DNA of 64,000 nt from Thiobacillus sp. (GTDB taxonomy: Bacteria; Pseudomonadota; Gammaproteobacteria; Burkholderiales; Thiobacillaceae). The notes under the pieces are model-generated. The model ran no database searches. It saw only the letters and a list, made by a program, of their open reading frames with translations, and was not told where the DNA came from. Each line of letters begins with the position of its first letter. The stretch's first letter is position 1. Positions 36,111 through 44,725 of this stretch are shown here, piece after piece. The stretch spans positions 1 to 64,000 of the forward strand of contig JAUXRY010000021.1 in NCBI GenBank assembly GCA_030679915.1. The letters run 5' to 3'. A program made the position numbers and the translations under genes.

Positions 36111-38810
36111 ATGACACTAACCACCGACAGCACCGCCACTGCGACCCTTTCCGGGCGTGAGTTGGCATTGAATCGCCGCAAGGCTATGGCTTTACATGGC
36201 AAGACCGGCGTGACGAAAACCGCTTCTGTCATGTCAGCCAGGCCCGCAGCATCGCGCGTCGAGCCAGCTTCAGCTTACGCAGCTAAGCCAGGCCTGAGCA
36301 AGGCGTCAACTGGATCGGCTTCCAATGCGGCCATCATTGCGCAAGCCCGGGCGGCGGTAGCCGCCAATGGCCGCAGTGCCAGCCGTGCGCGTCGCGAAGC
36401 GATGAGCACGTCAGGCAAGGCGGCGCTGCAACCCACCGCAGCACGACCCAGTGGGCGTGTTCGTCCGAAGCCGCAGAATGATGCGATGGCCTCGGCGGCT
36501 GTCGCTGACGCGCCGGCAAAGAGCTGCGGTTGTGGTTGCAATGGCACCAAGGGTGGTTGTGGCGACACTCAGCCAGCAACAAGCGTGATGTCTGCAGCTG
36601 CCGTATCGCCTGCCTCGGCTGTTCCGCGGAAAGCAGTCGAGGCGTCCGGTCGTGCGTTGGCACGTGCACGCCGTGCAGCATTGTCACAAGATGGCAAGGC
36701 CGGCCTCAAGCGCGTGGCGCAAGCAACCAAGATTGCTTCCTCGATGCCGGGTCAGGACTGGCAGGCAGCGATTTCAAAGGGTGCAACCGGTCGTCAAAAA
36801 GCGATGCAGCGCCGTGTGGTGCAATCGTTGGCTGGCAGCATCAAGCCGGCCAAGGATACGCGCCCCGCTGGACGGATGCGTGCACGTATGGAAACGCCCG
36901 CACCGGCCAAGGTTGAAGAAGGTCATACCCTGTCGGGTCATGAGGTGACGGGCACCATGGTCGAACGCAGCAAAAAAGTCACCGGCAATGAGCCTGGCTC
37001 GTGCCGCGCCGTGACGGGCACCGAATATATCGGGATCGAGCAGTACGACACGATGTGTAGTGCGCGCCCTGTTGCAGCACCTGGCAAGGTCGGCGTAAGC
37101 CACACGATGGGTGAGCGCAAGGTGACGGGTACCGAAGTGGGTCGCGCAACCAATGTGACCGGTGACGAGCCAGGCAATTGCCGCGGCATTACCGGTACCG
37201 AATATCTGGCAGCCGAACGTTACGACGAAATGTGTTCCAGCCGTCCGGCAGCGTCGCCCGCCAAAGTAGGTGCGGCCGATACGTCCAAGGGCAAAGTTGT
37301 CACCGGCACGTTGGTGACTCGCTCGGAAAAAGTGACGGGCAATGAGCCGGGTTCGGGTCGTTTCCTGACCGGAACCGATTACCTTGCACCGACTGGTGGC
37401 GTAATGGCACCTGAAAAGGTGGCAGTGAGCCACACCAGCCACGGCAAGGCAGTGACCGGGACGGCTGTGGGCCACACCTCCAAGTTGACCGGAGATGAAA
37501 ATGGCAGCTGCCGTGGCATCACTGGCACCGAATATCTGGCTCAAGAGCAATTCACGTCCGTGTGCAGCACGACTGCACCCAAATCGCCCCGCAAGGTTGG
37601 CGTGATGTCTTCGCGCGGCAATCAGCCTGTTTCGGGGACCGAGGTAGGTCGCTCCAGCCAGGTAACGGGCGATGAGCCAGGCTCGTGTCTGAGCATTACC
37701 GGTTCGCAGTACTACACCTCAGGCAGTTTCGGCGCGCTATGCGATACCGCTTCGCCCAAAAAAGTTGCTGTGATGCAAACCTTGTCGGGTCGTAGCTTGA
37801 CCGGCACGGAGGTAGGCCGCAGCCCAAAGGTTTCCGGTGACGAGATGGGTGGGTGCAAATCCGTCACCGGTACTGAATATATCGGTGCAGACCAGCAGCG
37901 TGCTGTCTGTGCCGTAAGCACCCCTGTGGCGCCGGTTGCCAAAGTTGCGGTTGATCAAACCTGGCGCGGACAATCGGTTACGGGTACTTACGTTGGCCGT
38001 TCAGCAAGTGTGACCGGAGATGAATCCGGTGGTTGCTCGCCCATCAGTGGGACGCCCTATATCGGACGAGGCCAGTTCAACGGTTTCTGCGAAGCGCCTG
38101 CCATGCAGGCTCAGGAGGCCATTATCCGGGCCAGCGCGGTGATTCCTGCTGCGGCCGTTACCGGTGATCGCCCCGGTGCGGGTGGTTCGGTGATGACGGG
38201 TGACGAACGCGGTGCATGTGAAGTGGTGAGTGGTACGCCTTATGTGGGCGTTGACAACACCACATCGCAATGCGGCACCAGCGGGCGGTTTGTTGCGCGT
38301 GGCAACACGCACATTGAAATGACGCGTCAGCCTGCGCCAATTGATTTCAGCATTAACACACCTGCGCGCACGGCTCAGCAGAAGCAGTTCAATGATGTAA
38401 CGGGCTCCGCGTATAACAGCGAGCGGATTACCGGGCCGGTTAATAAGGCCGGTGGTCTGATCACCGGTACCCCGGAGTTTCGTCATCGTGATGCAACGGC
38501 TACGCAAACTGCGCAAGCAGAAGCCATCACCGCTGCACGTCGCTTGACTGGAGAAGGTAGTCAGACCGGTCGCTCGGTAACCGGCGATGCGTGGGACGCA
38601 ATGAGCAAGGTCACCGGAACAGAAGGCCCGTCGAGCATGTCGCGCAATCTGTCAGAACGTGGCACGCCGCGTGGTGTGGGCATGAACGCGCAATTGTTCC
38701 GTGATGTGGTTGAGCGTCCTGTTGTTGTGGAAGACAGTCGCATTACAGGCTCGGCAGGAAACACCGGTAAAGGTTCGCTGGTTACCCTGTCGGGTGGCGC
38801 ACGCGGCTGA
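36111..38810 (+). CDS. csoS2: Carboxysome scaffold CsoS2
   Basis: 899 residues from ATG 36111 (GTG 36108 just before). An intrinsically disordered N-terminal domain carries four RuBisCO-binding basic repeats (e.g. SGRELALNRRKAMALHGKTG; SRARREAMSTSGKAAL; SGRALARARRAALSQDGKAG; GRQKAMQRRVVQSLAG) and a Cys cluster (KSCGCGCNGTKGGCGD). A middle region of seven repeats follows, each with a VTGTEVGR...VTGDEPGSC...ITGTEYL-like core, then a C-terminal shell-binding region ending LVTLSGGARG. CsoS2 recruits RuBisCO and organises the shell. A likely frameshift site at 37755-37764 would give a short form. Confidence 0.95.
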   Translation: MTLTTDSTATATLSGRELALNRRKAMALHGKTGVTKTASVMSARPAASRVEPASAYAAKPGLSKASTGSASNAAIIAQARAAVAANGRSASRARREAMSTSGKAALQPTAARPSGRVRPKPQNDAMASAAVADAPAKSCGCGCNGTKGGCGDTQPATSVMSAAAVSPASAVPRKAVEASGRALARARRAALSQDGKAGLKRVAQATKIASSMPGQDWQAAISKGATGRQKAMQRRVVQSLAGSIKPAKDTRPAGRMRARMETPAPAKVEEGHTLSGHEVTGTMVERSKKVTGNEPGSCRAVTGTEYIGIEQYDTMCSARPVAAPGKVGVSHTMGERKVTGTEVGRATNVTGDEPGNCRGITGTEYLAAERYDEMCSSRPAASPAKVGAADTSKGKVVTGTLVTRSEKVTGNEPGSGRFLTGTDYLAPTGGVMAPEKVAVSHTSHGKAVTGTAVGHTSKLTGDENGSCRGITGTEYLAQEQFTSVCSTTAPKSPRKVGVMSSRGNQPVSGTEVGRSSQVTGDEPGSCLSITGSQYYTSGSFGALCDTASPKKVAVMQTLSGRSLTGTEVGRSPKVSGDEMGGCKSVTGTEYIGADQQRAVCAVSTPVAPVAKVAVDQTWRGQSVTGTYVGRSASVTGDESGGCSPISGTPYIGRGQFNGFCEAPAMQAQEAIIRASAVIPAAAVTGDRPGAGGSVMTGDERGACEVVSGTPYVGVDNTTSQCGTSGRFVARGNTHIEMTRQPAPIDFSINTPARTAQQKQFNDVTGSAYNSERITGPVNKAGGLITGTPEFRHRDATATQTAQAEAITAARRLTGEGSQTGRSVTGDAWDAMSKVTGTEGPSSMSRNLSERGTPRGVGMNAQLFRDVVERPVVVEDSRITGSAGNTGKGSLVTLSGGARG
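36942..38065 (+). repeat. csoS2 middle-region repeats
   Basis: Seven tandem units of roughly 170 bp encoding the V/I/LTGT...VTGDE.G.C...ITGTEY pattern. The third unit replaces the usual Cys with Gly (EPGSGRFLTGTDYLA). Units differ at DNA level, so they are old protein repeats rather than recent duplications. Confidence 0.85.
37755..37764 (+). other. Candidate programmed -1 frameshift site in csoS2
   Basis: In-frame codons CCC AAA AAA GTT give an A6 slippery run. Slipping back one base at the AAA codons leads to a stop (TAG) ten codons later, giving a CsoS2 short form of about 560 residues. A GGTC/GACC mini-hairpin follows about 25 nt on. CsoS2 is known to be made in two lengths by -1 frameshifting in Halothiobacillus. 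A second AGC AAA AAA GTC site occurs at 36969-36980. Confidence 0.4.
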
Positions 38811-38820
38811 GGTTTGACGA

Positions 38821-40308
38821 GTGAACACGCGTAAACGACTTGTTGCGATGAGAAATGCCGGAGCACTCTGCCAGCCAGAGTTGCTCGATAACCCGGCGTG
38901 CGTTATCGGAACGAGTCAGCGCTGTGAACACGCGCTGGTCGACCAGGAATTGAATCGTCGTCTGTATGCCTATGAGAATCAGGTGCGCGGACGCTTTTCA
39001 CCCATTGTCGATACGTTGAAAACGCTCTCCGCCTTTCAACACGAACTGGATTTTGTGGCGCGCGCTCAGCGTGTGGCGCAGGATAAATTGACATACACCT
39101 TACCGCTGTGCTTGCTGGAAAACGTGTGGGCGGCTGGGTTGGATCTGCGTGCTTTGCATTCCTACTGCGTGTTTCGCAGTTTCAAAGAATGCGTCGACCA
39201 GGCCGAGGCCGACCAGAGACCTTGGCGCGAGCGGATGTTGATCGATGCGGCGTTCATTCAGTCATGTGGCTACCACACGCTGGATATCAGCCCGTGTGCA
39301 GACGGTCGCCTGCAAGGTTTGTTGCCATTTGTTTTCCGCATGGCCTCGAACGATGCGGTTTACGTGAAGGCATATGCCGGTGCGCTGTTTGATGTGGAAG
39401 GCGACGTGGCCGACTGGACTCAGCGCGAACTGTTGCGTTTGGCGGGCGGCATTCCGGGCGGCGAAAGCGGTAATTATCTGAAGATCGCTGTGTATCACTA
39501 CAGCACTTCGAATCCCTGCCAGCAGGGTTGTGCCGCGCACGGCAGCAATGATGCGCTGGCAACGCAGGAGGCTGCGGACAGGCTGGCCGAGCTGCGCTCG
39601 GCCATCGAAAACACCTATGGTCGGGGCGCAGCACCCGATACGCTGCTGATAGGCGTGGACACTGACACCGATGCGATCCGGGTGCATCTGCCCGACAGCG
39701 AAAGTGGTAACTGTCCGATGCGTTATGTCGAAAGCGCGACACTGTTCCGCGACACGTTGGGCATGAGCGCGGAAGCTGCACGCAATGCCATCGCGCAAAC
39801 GATCGCCGGCGCCGAGAAGAGCTGTGGCTTGCAGCCTGGTATGCGCAAATTGATTGCGCAACTGCTGGAGTCCAACCTGTCACAGATCGAGTATGTAATC
39901 CAACATCATGAAGGACGCTATGCGGTTATCGGTCATGATGAAGCATTCATCTGCGCCGGCGAAGCAACGAGTTATGTGCAGATGCGCAACAAATATTATT
40001 ACGCCCACCTCGACACGGTGGAAGAAGGCGCGCCCGACATGGATGTGGGCATCAAGATTTTTTCCGGGCTGAACATCAGCCGTGGGTTGGCTGTTCCGGT
40101 GTTGGTGCACTTTCATTATTCATCGCGGGTGCCGGGTGCGCGCAAGCGGGCTGTTGCCCGATGCAAACGCGTGCAGGCGGCTATCGAAGATCGTTATCCG
40201 AAGTTGCACGAACAGGGCATGCTGCATTGTCAGATGGCGGTAAGTGATTGGGAAGGCAGCGAGCGCTGCACGTTTATTGATGCGGTTGATCAGCAAGCGG
40301 AACATTAA
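38821..40308 (+). CDS. csoSCA: Carboxysomal beta-type carbonic anhydrase CsoSCA (CsoS3)
   Basis: 495 residues, GTG start 10 bp after csoS2. Zinc ligands are intact: Cys159 (SPCADGR), His226 (VYHYST) and Cys237 (QQGCAA), with spacing like the Halothiobacillus enzyme; Asp161-Arg163 form the dyad. An N-terminal helical domain (residues 1-140) and a degenerate C-terminal half (about 330-495) complete the CsoSCA layout. It dehydrates bicarbonate to CO2 on the inner shell. Confidence 0.95.
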   Translation: MNTRKRLVAMRNAGALCQPELLDNPACVIGTSQRCEHALVDQELNRRLYAYENQVRGRFSPIVDTLKTLSAFQHELDFVARAQRVAQDKLTYTLPLCLLENVWAAGLDLRALHSYCVFRSFKECVDQAEADQRPWRERMLIDAAFIQSCGYHTLDISPCADGRLQGLLPFVFRMASNDAVYVKAYAGALFDVEGDVADWTQRELLRLAGGIPGGESGNYLKIAVYHYSTSNPCQQGCAAHGSNDALATQEAADRLAELRSAIENTYGRGAAPDTLLIGVDTDTDAIRVHLPDSESGNCPMRYVESATLFRDTLGMSAEAARNAIAQTIAGAEKSCGLQPGMRKLIAQLLESNLSQIEYVIQHHEGRYAVIGHDEAFICAGEATSYVQMRNKYYYAHLDTVEEGAPDMDVGIKIFSGLNISRGLAVPVLVHFHYSSRVPGARKRAVARCKRVQAAIEDRYPKLHEQGMLHCQMAVSDWEGSERCTFIDAVDQQAEH

Positions 40309-40334
40309 CCGGAATGAGTCGCTAAGGCAGCCTT

Positions 40335-40592
40335 ATGAGAATCATGAAAGTTGAAAAAACACTGGTATCGACGAACCGAATCAATGGATTCGGTCATCGT
40401 CCACTACTGGTGGTGCAGGATAAAGAAGGCGGAATTCGCAGTGTTGCGGTCGACGCGGTGGGGTGTATCCCCGGCGACTGGGTGATCTGCGTGGGTTCGT
40501 CGGCAGCGCGTGAGGCAGCGGGCAGCAAGGAGTTTCCTTCCGACCTGACTATCGTCGGCATTATCGACCACTGGACGGCTGATAAAGTCTGA
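40335..40592 (+). CDS. csoS4A: Carboxysome vertex protein CsoS4A
   Basis: 85-residue BMC-P (EutN/CcmL) pentamer protein capping shell vertices. Motifs: KTLVSTNRINGFGHRPLLVV, DAVGCIPGDWVICVGSSAAREAAGSKEFPSDLTIVGIID. ATG 40335 fits the usual N-terminus MRIMKVEKTL. Paired with csoS4B, 13 bp downstream. Confidence 0.96.
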   Translation: MRIMKVEKTLVSTNRINGFGHRPLLVVQDKEGGIRSVAVDAVGCIPGDWVICVGSSAAREAAGSKEFPSDLTIVGIIDHWTADKV

Positions 40593-40605
40593 TGGAGTTG
40601 TATTA

Positions 40606-40851
40606 ATGGAAATTATGCGCGTCATGGATGAGTTGGTTTGTACCCAGCGTGTCCCGGGTCTGAAGTCGGCGTCGCTGCGCGTGCTCGAAACCCAGACGGG
40701 TGGGTTGCTGGTGGCGTCTGACCCCGTCGGTGTACCCATCGGGAAATGGGTGTTTACCGCAAGTGGCAGCGCAGCACGATGGGCGATGCCGGATTCGGAT
40801 ACAACGACTGACTTGACGATTTGCGGAATTATTGACAATTGGAATAAGTAA
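40606..40851 (+). CDS. csoS4B: Carboxysome vertex protein CsoS4B
   Basis: 81-residue BMC-P pentamer protein: MEIMRVMDELVCTQRVPGL, SDPVGVPIGKWVFTASGSAARWAM and TDLTICGIIDNW. It is divergent from CsoS4A in sequence but has the same fold. The next gene (csoS1) is 101 bp away with a small CAAGGG/CCCTTG stem (40868-40900) between. Confidence 0.95.
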   Translation: MEIMRVMDELVCTQRVPGLKSASLRVLETQTGGLLVASDPVGVPIGKWVFTASGSAARWAMPDSDTTTDLTICGIIDNWNK

Positions 40852-40952
40852 GTTTTAAGCGTAGGGGCAAGGGAAGGCGTGATTGGCGCGATTGCCCTTG
40901 GAATTTGCAGTAAGAATTTCATTATTAATTTTTTGATAGAAGGAGTAACAAA

Positions 40953-41249
40953 ATGGCTGAACGTATGGGTGTTGCGCTGGGCATGATTGAAACCCGTGGT
41001 CTGGTTCCTGCGATTGAAGCGGCTGATGCCATGACCAAGGCCGCAGAAGTGCGTCTGATCGGTCGTCAGTTTGTGGGTGGTGGTTATGTGACCGTGCTGG
41101 TACGCGGCGAGACCGGTGCAGTCAACGCTGCCGTTCGCGCTGGTGCTGATGCATGTGAGCGCGTGGGTGACGGCCTGGTTGCTGCTCACATCATCGCTCG
41201 CGTACACGGTGAAGTTGAAGGCATTCTGCCGACCGCACCAAGCGCCTGA
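40953..41249 (+). CDS. csoS1C: Carboxysome shell protein CsoS1 (copy 1)
   Basis: 98-residue BMC-H hexamer former: VALGMIETRGLVPAIEAADAM, KAAEVRLIGRQFVGGGYVTVLVRGETGAVNAAV. Strong GAAGGAG ribosome-binding site. The DNA from about 40970 to 41230 is almost identical to the two following copies. The A/C naming is by position only. Confidence 0.96.
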   Translation: MAERMGVALGMIETRGLVPAIEAADAMTKAAEVRLIGRQFVGGGYVTVLVRGETGAVNAAVRAGADACERVGDGLVAAHIIARVHGEVEGILPTAPSA

Positions 41250-41935
41250 TTGTTATAACAATCTGCGTTTTAAAGTTCTAGTAAGCATTGAAATTAGGAG
41301 ATAAGAATGGCTAGCGTGTCTGGTGTTGCCCTTGGCATGATTGAAACCCGTGGTCTGGTTCCCGCAATTGAAGCGGCTGATGCCATGACCAAGGCCGCAG
41401 AAGTGCGTCTGATCGGTCGTCAGTTTGTGGGTGGTGGTTATGTGACCGTGCTGGTACGCGGCGAGACCGGTGCAGTCAACGCTGCCGTTCGCGCCGGTGC
41501 TGATGCATGCGAGCGCGTGGGTGACGGCCTGGTCGCTGCCCACATCATCGCTCGTGTACACGGCGAAGTGGAAGGCATTTTGCCGCAAGCTCCTAGCGCC
41601 TAAGCTTTTTAGCTTGGTTGTGCTTTTTAAGTCGTAACAAATGTAATGGAGAAAACTCATGGCTATCGTGAGCGGTGTTGCCCTTGGTATGATTGAAACC
41701 CGTGGTCTGGTTCCCGCGATTGAAGCGGCTGATGCCATGACCAAGGCCGCAGAAGTGCGTTTGATCGGTCGTCAGTTTGTGGGTGGTGGTTATGTGACCG
41801 TGCTGGTACGCGGCGAGACCGGTGCAGTCAACGCTGCCGTTCGCGCCGGTGCTGATGCATGCGAACGCGTGGGTGACGGCCTGGTCGCTGCCCACATCAT
41901 CGCTCGCGTACACGGCGAAGTGGAAGGCATTTTGC
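40970..41935 (+). repeat. Three near-identical csoS1 tandem copies
   Basis: Core segments at about 40970-41230, 41322-41585 and 41674-41935 are almost base-identical, including silent sites; only scattered changes (such as GCTGGT/GCCGGT) are seen. This points to recent duplication or continuing gene conversion. Confidence 0.9.
41307..41603 (+). CDS. csoS1A: Carboxysome shell protein CsoS1 (copy 2)
   Basis: 98 residues, differing from copy 1 only at the N-terminus (MASVSGVALG) and near the C-terminus (LPQAPSA). AGGAG-type ribosome-binding site 57 bp after copy 1. The hexamer pore loop region is identical. Confidence 0.96.
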   Translation: MASVSGVALGMIETRGLVPAIEAADAMTKAAEVRLIGRQFVGGGYVTVLVRGETGAVNAAVRAGADACERVGDGLVAAHIIARVHGEVEGILPQAPSA

Positions 41936-41997
41936 CGACTTCGCCCGATGCAGGCGGTGGTGGTCGCGACGCTGAAATCACTTCGACGCGCAGCTAA
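41659..41997 (+). CDS. csoS1B: Carboxysome shell protein CsoS1 (copy 3, extended)
   Basis: 112 residues: same core as the other two, with N-terminus MAIVSGVALG and a C-terminal extension (TSPDAGGGGRDAEITSTRS). The extended member is generally called CsoS1B. The longer tail may face outside or modulate packing; that is inference. Confidence 0.95.
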   Translation: MAIVSGVALGMIETRGLVPAIEAADAMTKAAEVRLIGRQFVGGGYVTVLVRGETGAVNAAVRAGADACERVGDGLVAAHIIARVHGEVEGILPTSPDAGGGGRDAEITSTRS

Positions 41998-42008
41998 GCC
42001 ATCGCCGG

Positions 42009-42446
42009 ATGAGCGTTGATCCGCGTACCCTGGGCTGGCTTTCGCGTGCTTTAACCCACGAGATGAGTGCAGTCCAGCAATATCTGGCGCAAAGTGTGTT
42101 GGCGCGCCTGTGGGGCGATTACGCACTTTCATCGCAGTTGCGACGTGAAGCGGTGGAAGAATTGCAGCACGCCGAGCGGTTGATGGAACGCCTGATTGTG
42201 TTGGGCGTGGCACCTTCTGCCGGCAATTTGCCGCCGGCTCGATTGGGTCGGACGGTTGACGACATGCTGGCAGCGGATCGCCTGTTGGAAGTGGATGCGG
42301 TTCGCCTGTACGAAGAAGCCGTGACGCATGCGAGACGCATGCGTGATGCTGATAGCGTGGCTTTGCTCGAAGGCATTTTGGCCGAAGAGCTGGCACATGT
42401 TCGCGAGTTGGACGGCATGACTGCCGAGGGTACGCCACATGGCTGA
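42009..42446 (+). CDS. Bacterioferritin-like diiron protein of the carboxysome operon
   Basis: 145 residues, four-helix ferritin-like fold: EMSAVQQYLAQSVLARLWGDYALSSQLRREAVEELQHAERLMERLIVLG and EEAVTHARRMRDADSVALLEGILAEELAHVREL. The diiron ligands (E in HEMS, E in VEELQHAER with His, E in LYEEAV, E in LAEELAHVREL) look intact, though no heme Met is evident. Ferritin-like proteins recur in cso operons; role unknown. Its stop overlaps the next start. Confidence 0.9.
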   Translation: MSVDPRTLGWLSRALTHEMSAVQQYLAQSVLARLWGDYALSSQLRREAVEELQHAERLMERLIVLGVAPSAGNLPPARLGRTVDDMLAADRLLEVDAVRLYEEAVTHARRMRDADSVALLEGILAEELAHVRELDGMTAEGTPHG

Positions 42447-42708
42447 CGTACCAGAAGGCTGGGAAGCTCGGGGAAAGCCGCAGACTCTGTTTCGTCGCTT
42501 TAGCTTCGAACGCTATGGCGATACACGTGATTTTCTTGATGCGGTGGCGGCACTGTCCGAAGAGTCCGGTCTGCATCCGCATAACATCAACTTCGCCAGC
42601 ACCTACGTGAATATCACGTTGGAGTCGGGCGAAAGTGGTGAACTGGGCGAAGCTGAACTGGGTTTCGCTAAACGTATCAATACGTTGTATCCACGACCGG
42701 AAGGCTGA
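42439..42708 (+). CDS. acRAF, pterin-4a-carbinolamine dehydratase-like RuBisCO assembly factor
   Basis: 89 residues with PCD-like fold (WEARGKPQTLFRRFSFERYGDTRDFLDAVAALSEESGLHPHNINFASTYVNITLES). The catalytic His motif of true PCD is changed: LHPHNINFASTYVNI in place of the family HHP-type site, as in acRAF. Alpha-carboxysome acRAF aids RuBisCO folding rather than pterin chemistry. Overlaps the ferritin gene by 8 bp. Confidence 0.9.
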   Translation: MADVPEGWEARGKPQTLFRRFSFERYGDTRDFLDAVAALSEESGLHPHNINFASTYVNITLESGESGELGEAELGFAKRINTLYPRPEG

Positions 42709-42710
42709 GA

Positions 42711-43346
42711 ATGGCAACTCACATTATTGCTGTGATCAACCAGAAAGGTGGCGCGGGTAAAACAACAGTGGCGATGAATCTGGCAGCAGGCCTGGCCAGA
42801 CGTGATGACACGCTGGTGTTAGACCTCGATCCACAAGCATCTTCGAGGCAGTGGGCCAGTTTGGGCAGTGCGCCCTTTCCGGCTACAGTCAAACAGATAA
42901 ACGGCAAGTGGGACGCCAAGACCCTGCACCAGAACTACAAGGCATATCGCCATCTGGTGCTGGATTGTCCGCCTTCACTTGAAAGCCATGCGTCACTGCA
43001 AGCATTGCGTGCTTGCGATGTGGCTTTGATTCCGGTGTTGCCTTCGCCGATCGATTTGTGGGCTAGTCTAAGACTGCCGGGCGAGATCGAAGAAGCAAGA
43101 AAAACCAACAAGCGTTTACGGGCTTTCCTGGTGTTGAACCAGCTGGAACCCAAAAGCGCACTTTCTGCGGCGATGCACGATGCCATCGCCGAATTTGGCA
43201 TACCGGTACTTGAAACGGGTATCCGGCGCCGCGCCATTTATCGCAGTGCTGCACTTGAAGGTGTTTCGGTTTATCAGATGGGCGGTCGGGGTGCCCTGGC
43301 CGCTGCTGAAATCGAAGCCATCATTAATGAGGTGATCGCATCATGA
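42711..43346 (+). CDS. mcdA: ParA-family ATPase McdA (carboxysome positioning)
   Basis: 211 residues. Deviant Walker A with signature Lys: NQKGGAGKTTVAMNLAAGLAR; Walker A' near LDLDPQASSRQWAS, Walker B LVLDCPPSLES. Alpha-McdA spaces carboxysomes on the nucleoid through a gradient set by McdB, which here overlaps by ATGA. ParA at this spot in cso operons is established. Confidence 0.92.
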   Translation: MATHIIAVINQKGGAGKTTVAMNLAAGLARRDDTLVLDLDPQASSRQWASLGSAPFPATVKQINGKWDAKTLHQNYKAYRHLVLDCPPSLESHASLQALRACDVALIPVLPSPIDLWASLRLPGEIEEARKTNKRLRAFLVLNQLEPKSALSAAMHDAIAEFGIPVLETGIRRRAIYRSAALEGVSVYQMGGRGALAAAEIEAIINEVIAS

Positions 43347-43702
43347 CTAATTTAAAAGACAAACTTTCTGCCAGCGTACGTCAGGCCAAAGCCGAACAGG
43401 ATCAGACCGCACCCAAACCCGCGGCAATCAAGTCTGCTACCCCTCCCGCTGCAGCGAAAAAGGCTCCGCCGAAGAAGGCTGCGCCGAAAAAAGCCGCACC
43501 TAAGAAAGCTGCACCAAAGAAAGCTGCACCAAAGAAAGCGGTCACCAAGACAGTGAAGCGTAAGCCAGCTGCCCCAAAAGCAGCCAAGCCGGCAACAGCA
43601 GCCAAGCCCGCCACCCCAAAAAAAGCAGCGACTCAATCGCCTGCTTCGGGTGTCGCCGATAGCGGCAATGCGCTGTTTCCGGACCGCGTCTGGCCCGACT
43701 GA
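43343..43702 (+). CDS. mcdB: McdB-like Lys/Ala/Pro-rich protein
   Basis: 119 residues of low complexity. N-terminus MTNLKDKLSASVRQAKAE, then five repeats of (P)KKAA in residues 41-66, and a C-terminus ending FPDRVWPD. The invariant C-terminal Trp and disorder match alpha-McdB, the adaptor that stimulates McdA. The Lys-rich run explains the repeat-like DNA at 43463-43540. Assignment rests on location plus the C-terminal motif. Confidence 0.82.
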   Translation: MTNLKDKLSASVRQAKAEQDQTAPKPAAIKSATPPAAAKKAPPKKAAPKKAAPKKAAPKKAAPKKAVTKTVKRKPAAPKAAKPATAAKPATPKKAATQSPASGVADSGNALFPDRVWPD

Positions 43703-43741
43703 GTTCACCGGACTGAATACAATCATTACAGGTAATCCGTC

Positions 43742-44674
43742 ATGCGTAATGACCCATTTTTCCGCACCTATTCGCCGCGCCAGGAAGCCATGGCTCGCGT
43801 TGCACAATCCCAACAGGACGCGATGACGCGCCCTGCTTCAACGGCAAACGCAGCTACCGCAACCGCAACGGCATCTGAACTGCTCGCGCCCTATATGGTG
43901 CAGAGCGAGCCTTACTATCGTTCCGTTTCCGACGAAGTCGAAATGTACGAAGCGGCGTATTCGGTACGGATGCCGATGATGCTGAAGGGCCCTACCGGCT
44001 GTGGCAAAACCCGCTTTGTCGAGTACATGGCGTGGAAGCTGCAAAAGCCGCTGATCACTGTCGCCTGTAACGAAGATATGACGGCTTCCGATCTGGTCGG
44101 ACGTTTCCTGCTGGATGCCAATGGCACCCGCTGGCAGGATGGTCCGCTGGCGCTGGCCGCACGTCATGGTGCAATTTGTTACCTCGACGAAGTGGTCGAA
44201 GCGCGGCAGGACACGACCGTGGTGATCCATCCGTTGACCGATGCGCGTCGTATTTTGCCGCTGGAGAAAAAGGGTGAACTCATCCATGCGCACCCGGATT
44301 TCCAGGTTGTCATTTCGTACAACCCAGGCTATCAGTCGTTGATGAAAGATTTGAAGCAGTCGACCAAACAGCGTTTTGGTGGGCTCGACTTTAATTATCC
44401 CGAACATGAAGTCGAAGCTGAAATCGTGGCCCATGAATCGGGTGTAACGATGGACGTGGCGAAGAATCTGGTTCACATCGCTGAACGTGCGCGCAATCTC
44501 AAAGGTCATGGCCTTGACGAAGGTTTGTCAACGCGGATGCTTATTTATGCAGGGTCTTTGATCAACAAGGGTGTTGCCCCGTTGGCAGCGTGCCGTGTAG
44601 CACTGGTGCGTCCGATCACGGACGATCCGGACATGCGCGACGCCCTCGATTCCGCCGTCACCACGTACTTCTAA
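43742..44674 (+). CDS. cbbQ: CbbQ AAA+ RuBisCO activase subunit
   Basis: 310 residues, MoxR-type AAA+. Extended N-terminus (1-65), Walker A GPTGCGKT at 83-90, Walker [13 protein letters not shown], sensor [17 protein letters not shown] and arginine finger region QRFGGLDF. With CbbO it removes inhibitory sugar phosphates from RuBisCO. The N-terminal extension may anchor it to the carboxysome. Confidence 0.95.
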   Translation: MRNDPFFRTYSPRQEAMARVAQSQQDAMTRPASTANAATATATASELLAPYMVQSEPYYRSVSDEVEMYEAAYSVRMPMMLKGPTGCGKTRFVEYMAWKLQKPLITVACNEDMTASDLVGRFLLDANGTRWQDGPLALAARHGAICYLDEVVEARQDTTVVIHPLTDARRILPLEKKGELIHAHPDFQVVISYNPGYQSLMKDLKQSTKQRFGGLDFNYPEHEVEAEIVAHESGVTMDVAKNLVHIAERARNLKGHGLDEGLSTRMLIYAGSLINKGVAPLAACRVALVRPITDDPDMRDALDSAVTTYF

Positions 44675-44725
44675 ACGGCGGCACGGCGCTGGCGTTGCCA
44701 GTGTCGTGCACCCAGACCGAATTCC

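Noticed and set aside
36942-38065. Regular repeats that could suggest a CRISPR array
   Set aside because: Units are about 170 bp, vary in DNA sequence and stay in one reading frame: they are csoS2 protein repeats.
39262-39861. Long open frames opposite csoSCA, and similar long frames opposite other GC-rich genes
   Set aside because: They lie fully across well-supported genes, lack ribosome-binding sites and domain-like sequence; shadow frames.
43463-43540. Short tandem DNA repeat
   Set aside because: It encodes the KKAAP repeats of the McdB-like protein; not a satellite or regulatory repeat.
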